In this document: in pieces, positions 58,931 through 64,000 of the stretch
How positions within the stretch are numbered: the first letter of the stretch is position 1
Layout of the letters: each line of letters starts with the position of its first letter
NCBI GenBank assembly: GCA_022376925.1
Contig: JAIOJX010000030.1
Span: 173,905,298 to 173,969,297, forward strand
Direction: 5' to 3'
Source of the DNA: Tragulus kanchil
Taxonomy: Eukaryota; Chordata; Mammalia; Artiodactyla; Tragulidae
DNA length: 64,000 nucleotides
Position numbers and translations under genes: made by a program
The notes under the pieces: generated by a model
What the model was told of the DNA's origin: nothing
Seen by the model: the letters and a program-made list of their open reading frames with translations, nothing else
Databases searched by the model: none

Positions 58931-59469
58931 AAAAGAGTGATTACAAATAAGGTTTTTATTTATTTACTTTTTTAAAGCTTTTATGCTTGCAGAGCAAATG
59001 TTGCACTTTTTCTTTTTAGAACAGAATCTTGCCGATAATATAGGATAGAATGACTTAAATAAGTGAAAGAATGCCATTCTCCTCCCGATCACCCCATCTC
59101 ACCCTGCAATATTTGAGGCATTTGGGACTCATCTCTGTTATTTTTTTATACCAGCCAGCTTACATATTTATAGGAAATTAGAGTTGTGTATCTCTTATCT
59201 GCTTTATGCCATTTGAATAGGGATAAAGAGCTGGCATTATAATAGAAAAATTGACAATTCTTCCCTCAATGCAGTTATTATTGTTACATCTCTTAAATTC
59301 TGGCCATTTATGCTCAGGTCATTGCAAGAGGAAACAGCTGATTTTGTGCACCAGGTTTTGCATGGTTGGTTCCAAAGAGAGAGCCCGGTAAAATGTTTGG
59401 ACTAGAAGGGAGTTATATAAATTAGGACTCTATGCATGATAAGCGACAGAAAGTCTAACTAGTTTTAGT
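58931..59469. other. Intergenic sequence
   Basis: AT-rich, no gene. Duplicated at 60111-60649. Confidence 0.5.
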
Positions 59470-59620
59470 TCAACCTGGAGTTTGCTCAAACTCATGTTCA
59501 TTTAGTCAGTGATGCAATCCAACCATCTCATCCTCTGTCACTGCCTTCTCCTCCTGCCTTAAATCTCGCTCAATATCAGGATCTTTTCCAATGAATCAGC
59601 TCTTCGCATCATGTGACTAG
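59470..59620 (+). repeat. Bov-A/BovB-derived fragment
   Basis: 'GAGTTTGCTCAAACTCATGT', 'GCAATCCAACCATCTCATCC' and 'TCAGCTCTTCGCATCATGTG' are the ruminant Bov-A/BovB 3' text. Copies at 60650-60800 and 61771-61921 agree with each other and are closer to the family consensus than this one. Confidence 0.8.
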
Positions 59621-59726
59621 GAATTGGGATCCCTTTAAGGAACATTTCAGTCAAGTCTGAAGGGTTCATTCATAGTCTAGTCTCCCCATGAGTTGGGTTG
59701 ACTTCATTCTTAATGATGCTTGCTCT

Positions 59727-59874
59727 GGGACTTCCCTGGTGGTCCAGTGTTTAAGATTTTACCTTCTAGTGTACGGGATGCAGGTTCAATCCCTGGTTGG
59801 GGAGCTAAGATCCCATATGCCTCAAAGCTAAAAGTCAAAGCATTAAACAGAAGCAATGTTGCAACAAATGCAAT
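59727..59874 (+). repeat. tRNA-Glu-type SINE fragment
   Basis: 'GGGACTTCCCTGGTGGTCCA', 'GCAGGTTCAATCCCTGGTTG' and 'AGCTAAGATCCCATATGCCT'. Copies at 60907-61055 and 62028-62176. Confidence 0.88.
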
Positions 59875-61055
59875 GGGCCACCAAAATGTCAAAGTCTGTG
59901 CGCGGGTTGGAAAAGAATTTCCAGACATGAGGCAGCGTGAGAGGAAAGTTAAGGTTTATTAGAATGGGGCAAGGGAGAGTCACTGTCAGTACAGCAGGTC
60001 GGTTTAAGGAAGAATCAGCATGGAAGAAGCTGCTAGAACAGCAGGTCAGTTCAAAGAGAACCGACCATCTTTTGTTTTTCATAGCTGTCCCATAAGCATC
60101 CCTAAATTTAAAAAAGAGTGATTACAAATAAGGTTTTTATTTATTTACTTTTTTAAAGCTTTTATGCTTGCAGAGCAAATGTTGCACTTTTTCTTTTTAG
60201 AACAGAATCTTGCCGATAATATAGGATAGAATGACTTAAATAAGTGAAAGAATGCCATTCTCCTCCCGATCACCCCATCTCACCCTGCAATATTTGAGGC
60301 ATTTGGGACTCATCTCTGTTATTTTTTTATACCAGCCAGCTTACATATTTATAGGAAATTAGAGTTGTGTATCTCTTATCTGCTTTATGCCATTTGAATA
60401 GGGATAAAGAGCTGGCATTATAATAGAAAAATTGACAATTCTTCCCTCAATGCAGTTATTATTGTTACATCTCTTAAATTCTGGCCATTTATGCTCAGGT
60501 CATTGCAAGAGGAAACAGCTGATTTTGTGCACCAGGTTTTGCATGGTTGGTTCCAAAGAGAGAGCCCGGTAAAATGTTTGGACTAGAAGGGAGTTATATA
60601 AATTAGGACTCTATGCATGATAAGCGACAGAAAGTCTAACTAGTTTTAGTTCAACCTGGAGTTTGCTCAAACTCATGTTCATTTAGTCAGTGATGCAATC
60701 CAACCATCTCATCCTCTGTCACTGCCTTCTCCTCCTGCCCTCAATCTTTTTCAGTCTCAGGGTCTTTTCCATTGAGTCAGCTCTTCGCATCATGTGACTA
60801 GGAATTGGGATCCCTTTAAGGAACATTTCAGTCAAGTCTGAAGGGTTCATTCATAGTCTAGTCTCCCCATGAGTTGGGTTGACTTCATTCTTAATGATGC
60901 TTGCTCTGGGACTTCCCTGGTGGTCCAGTGTTTAAGATTTTACCTTCTAGTGTACGGGATGCAGGTTCAATCCCTGGTTGGGGAGCTAAGATCCCATATG
61001 CCTCAAAGCTAAAAGTCAAAGCATTAAACAGAAGCAATGTTGCAACAAATGCAAT
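59873..61055. repeat. Duplication 14, second copy
   Basis: Same orientation as 58693-59874. Its last ~430 bp form the start of duplication 15. Confidence 0.93.
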
Positions 61056-61729
61056 ATGGACTTAAAAACTGGTCCACATTGGGGCTTCCCTGTGATTCAG
61101 TGGTAAAGAATTCACCTGCCAATGCAGGAGATGTGGATTTCTGTCCCTGGTCCCAGGAGATTCCACATGAGTGAAACAGCTGAGCCCATTGGCCACAAGC
61201 CAATGGTCTAGAGCCTATGCTCTAGAGCCCTTTAGCTGAAACAACTGAAACCTCTGCACCCTACAGTCTGTGCTCCACAACAAGAGAAGCCACCAACGTG
61301 AGAAGCCCAAGCACCACAACCGGAGAGTAGCCCCCTGCTCACTTCAACTAGAGAAAGCCCGAGAGCAGCAATGAAGACCCAGCACAGCCAATAAGTAAAT
61401 ATTAAAAAGAATTTCAATTAAAAACAATGGTTCACAATAATAAAAAAAAAAAACCTTTAAGGACACTTGCCCCTTTTAGCACCTAGATGCCTGCTACAGT
61501 TCCAATCTGTATTTTCTCCGGTTCATATCCATCAGTATAAGGAACTGCCTTTTTCCCCATATTTCCCGAGTAAGACAATATTACTGGCTTTTATTGGACT
61601 ATTTTGTCCAATGCAGTACCAATCACATGGCCCCATTAATAGTTCCCTAAACCAGACCCTGGGGCCATAGAGAGCCAGTACCCAGGGATTCCAGAACCAT
61701 GGTCCTGAAAAAACAAATTTCAAAACAGC
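60627..61729. repeat. Duplication 15, first copy (period ~1121)
   Basis: Repeated at 61748-62867 with an 18-bp spacer (61730-61747). The last ~100 bp (61637-61729) are garbled relative to the second copy, with several indels and a ~22-bp shortfall around 61660-61680. Confidence 0.93.
61081..61415 (+). repeat. Long tRNA-Glu-type SINE
   Basis: 'GGGGCTTCCCTGTGATTCAG', 'CACCTGCCAATGCAGGAGAT', 'GTCTGTGCTCCACAACAAGA', 'GAGAAGCCCAAGCACCACAA' and 'AAGACCCAGCACAGCCAATA', ending in A-rich sequence. Second copy 62202-62536. The minus-strand 61-codon frames over both are SINE-derived. Confidence 0.85.
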
Positions 61730-61747
61730 CATATGGATAGGGGCAAA

Positions 61748-62867
61748 ACAGAAAGTCTAACTAGTTTTAGTTCAACCTGGAGTTTGCTCAAACTCATGTT
61801 CATTTAGTCAGTGATGCAATCCAACCATCTCATCCTCTGTCACTGCCTTCTCCTCCTGCCCTCAATCTTTTTCAGTCTCAGGGTCTTTTCCATTGAGTCA
61901 GCTCTTCGCATCATGTGACTAGGAATTGGGATCCCTTTAAGGAACATTTCAGTCAAGTCTGAAGGGTTCATTCATAGTCTAGTCTCCCCATGAGTTGGGT
62001 TGACTTCATTCTTAATGATGCTTGCTCTGGGACTTCCCTGGTGGTCCAGTGTTTAAGATTTTACCTTCTAGTGTACGGGATGCAGGTTCAATCCCTGGTT
62101 GGGGAGCTAAGATCCCATATGCCTCAAAGCTAAAAGTCAAAGCATTAAACAGAAGCAATGTTGCAACAAATGCAATATGGACTTAAAAACTGGTCCACAT
62201 TGGGGCTTCCCTGTGATTCAGTGGTAAAGAATTCACCTGCCAATGCAGGAGATGTGGATTTCTGTCCCTGGTCCCAGGAGATTCCACATGAGTGAAACAG
62301 CTGAGCCCATTGGCCACAAGCCAATGGTCTAGAGCCTATGCTCTAGAGCCCTTTAGCTGAAACAACTGAAACCTCTGCACCCTACAGTCTGTGCTCCACA
62401 ACAAGAGAAGCCACCAACGTGAGAAGCCCAAGCACCACAACCGGAGAGTAGCCCCCTGCTCACTTCAACTAGAGAAAGCCCGAGAGCAGCAATGAAGACC
62501 CAGCACAGCCAATAAGTAAATATTAAAAAGAATTTCAATTAAAAACAATGGTTCACAATAATAAAAAAAAAAAACCTTTAAGGACACTTGCCCCTTTTAG
62601 CACCTAGATGCCTGCTACAGTTCCAATCTGTATTTTCTCCGGTTCATATCCATCAGTATAAGGAACTGCCTTTTTCCCCATATTTCCCGAGTAAGACAAT
62701 ATTACTGGCTTTTATTGGACTATTTTGTCCAATGCAGTACCAATCACATGGCCCCATTAATAGTCTCAGGCATAAACCAGACCCTGGGGCCAAGGGTAGA
62801 GTCAGTTCCATCAGAGTTACACAGACAGGGATTCCAGAACCATGGTCCTGAATCATTTCAAAACAGC
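61748..62867. repeat. Duplication 15, second copy
   Basis: Same orientation as 60627-61729, with a cleaner 3' end at 62760-62867. Confidence 0.93.
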
Positions 62868-63006
62868 ATCATTTAGAATATTGTTGAAAAGTATCAAAAG
62901 CCTTAAAAAGCCTCAAGGTCTGCCTTATAGTTTGATTGCCAAGCCTTGTCTGAAGGAATTTCCTGTAAACTGAATGTTTTCGTGTCTCCTCAAATTTTAC
63001 ACATTG

Positions 63007-63336
63007 GGGTTTCCCTGGTGGTCCAGTGGGTAGAGAGTGCACCTTGCAATGCAAGGGGCACCGGTTCAATCACTGGCCCAGGAGGATCCCATGTGCCACG
63101 GAGAGGCTGGACCGGTGTGTCCAATTGTAAGCCAGCACTCTGGAGCGCATGCACCTGGAGCCAGTGCTCTGCCAAGAGACAGGCCACTGCAATGGGAGGC
63201 CCGCACAGGCTGAAGAATAAAGATGGATGAAAATAAATAAACAAACAATCAATAAAGGAGGCCAAAATTAACAACAACAACAAAAAGAACTGTATCCTTT
63301 GGATACAGTTGGATGTGGTTCTAAAAAAAAAAAAAA
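63007..63336 (+). repeat. tRNA-Glu-type SINE with ~100-bp 3' extension
   Basis: Head 'GGGTTTCCCTGGTGGTCCAG', box-B-like 'GGTTCAATCAC', body as in the other copies to 'AAATAAATAAACAAAC' near 63245. A further ~90 bp follow, including a perfect hairpin (63288-63310), before the terminal A-run. The direct repeat 'TTTACACATTG' (62996-63006, 63337-63347) encloses everything, so the extension moved with the SINE. Confidence 0.88.
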
Positions 63337-63352
63337 TTTACACATTGATGAC

Positions 63353-63680
63353 TAATCTCCATGGTGATGTTATTTGGAGGTAGGACCTTAGGAAGGTGAT
63401 TAGGTTTGGATGAGGTCATAAGGGAGGAGCCCCACGATGGGGTTCGTGCTTTATAAGGAATTAGGGGCCCAGACCTCTCTCCACCATGAGAGGACACAGT
63501 GGGAGGACAGCTATCTATGAACCAAGAAGCTGACCACTAACTTAGGGTCAGCAGACACTAAATCTGCCAGCACCTTTATCTTGGGTTTCCTGGCCTTCAA
63601 AACTGTGAGGAATAGATGTTTGTTGTTTAAGTCACCCAGCCTATGCTATTTTCACTTTAGCATCCTGAGCTAAACAGACT
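63353..63680 (+). repeat. MLT1A-like MaLR LTR, 5'-truncated
   Basis: 'GGTGATGTTATTTGGAGGTA', 'GGAAGGTGATTAGG', 'CCACCATGAGAGGACACAGT', 'ATCTATGAACCAAGAAGCTG', 'ACACTAAATCTGCCAGCACC', 'AAAACTGTGAGGAATAGATG' and 'CACCCAGCCTATGCTATTTT' follow MLT1A order. Confidence 0.8.
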
Positions 63681-63727
63681 TTGAAACTACTTGTCACATT
63701 TTCCATATTTCTCTGAGAGTTCCTAAT

Positions 63728-63960
63728 CTGCTGCTACTGTTGTTCAGTCACTAAGTCATGTCGAGCTCTTTGTGACCCCATGGACTGCAGCACACAAGGC
63801 TTCCCTGTCCTTCACTCTCTCCCTGAGTTTGCTCCAACTCAGGTCCATCGAGTCAATGTTGCCATCCAACCATCTCATCTTCTGTTACCCCTCATTCCTC
63901 CTGCCTTCAGTCGGTCCTAGTATCAGGATCTTTTCCAATGAGTTGGCTCTCCTCACCTGC
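63728..63960 (+). repeat. Bov-A/BovB-derived repeat
   Basis: 'GTTGTTCAGTCACTAAGTCA', 'TGTGACCCCATGGACTGCAG', 'TCCCTGAGTTTGCTCCAACT', 'GCCATCCAACCATCTCATCT' and 'CAGGATCTTTTCCAATGAGT'. Near full-length for this segment. BovB-type text supports a ruminant origin. Confidence 0.88.
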
Positions 63961-64000
63961 TGAATGGGACAGTTAGGCAGAGCCTGGGTCTAACAACTTG

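Larger units (their letters stand above)
58693..59874. repeat. Duplication 14, first copy (period ~1180)
   Basis: Repeated at 59873-61055 with a 2-bp overlap. It starts inside the retroviral primer binding site. A cluster of ~10 base differences lies at 59558-59605 within the Bov-A piece. Near 58925 'AAAGTTAAAAAG' differs from 'AAATTTAAAAAAG'. Confidence 0.93.

Overview
This is nuclear DNA of a ruminant. It is crowded with ruminant-lineage SINEs: tRNA-Glu-type elements opening with a CTTCCCTGG...CCAGTGG head, and Bov-tA/Bov-A elements with the 'CACTCCAGTATTCTTGCCTGG' block. It also holds BovB-derived pieces, 5'-truncated L1 3' ends, and older mammalian repeats (MIR, L2, MLT1-type LTRs, hAT MITEs). 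The species is not identified. I see no complete protein-coding gene. Nearly all open frames lie in repeats or are chance frames in AT-rich intergenic sequence.

The dominant structure is 15 direct duplications, each 1.02-1.18 kb long and each lying head to tail with its partner, with a junction ranging from an 8-bp overlap to a 30-bp spacer. First copies start at 756, 3862, 6300, 9461, 12651, 22359, 29121, 36648, 41356, 43405, 46650, 51105, 52939, 58693 and 60627. In other words the window reads as 16 segments, mostly 1.8-9.7 kb, each overlapping the next by about 1.1 kb. Where the two copies differ, the differences are mainly homopolymer length changes and garbled stretches concentrated in the last few hundred bases of the copies, next to the join. 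I read this as unmerged contig or read overlaps (an assembly artefact), adding about 16.6 kb, so the real locus is probably near 47 kb. Real tandem duplication is the alternative and is testable by read depth.

By region: 1-14.9 kb is repeats plus five duplications. 14.9-22 kb holds L1 3' ends, SINEs with clear target-site duplications, and a SINE-L1 composite within one target-site duplication (19195-20770). 22-26.3 kb is MIR and unremarkable sequence. 26.4-28.0 kb is a CpG island with a YY1-type site and an adjacent minus-strand exon-like frame, the best gene candidate here. 28-40 kb is SINEs, MIR and old L1. 40.3-40.9 kb is a solo LTR with a 5-bp target-site duplication. 40.9-41.7 kb is an antisense MLT1-type LTR hit twice at the same target. 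49.9-50.4 kb has a weaker minus-strand exon candidate. 53.7-55.3 kb is another MLT1-type LTR. 56.5-58.9 kb is a degraded class I endogenous retrovirus fragment (gag and a protease remnant) with a tRNA-Ile-type primer binding site. The rest is SINEs, Bov-A/BovB pieces and an MLT1A-like LTR.
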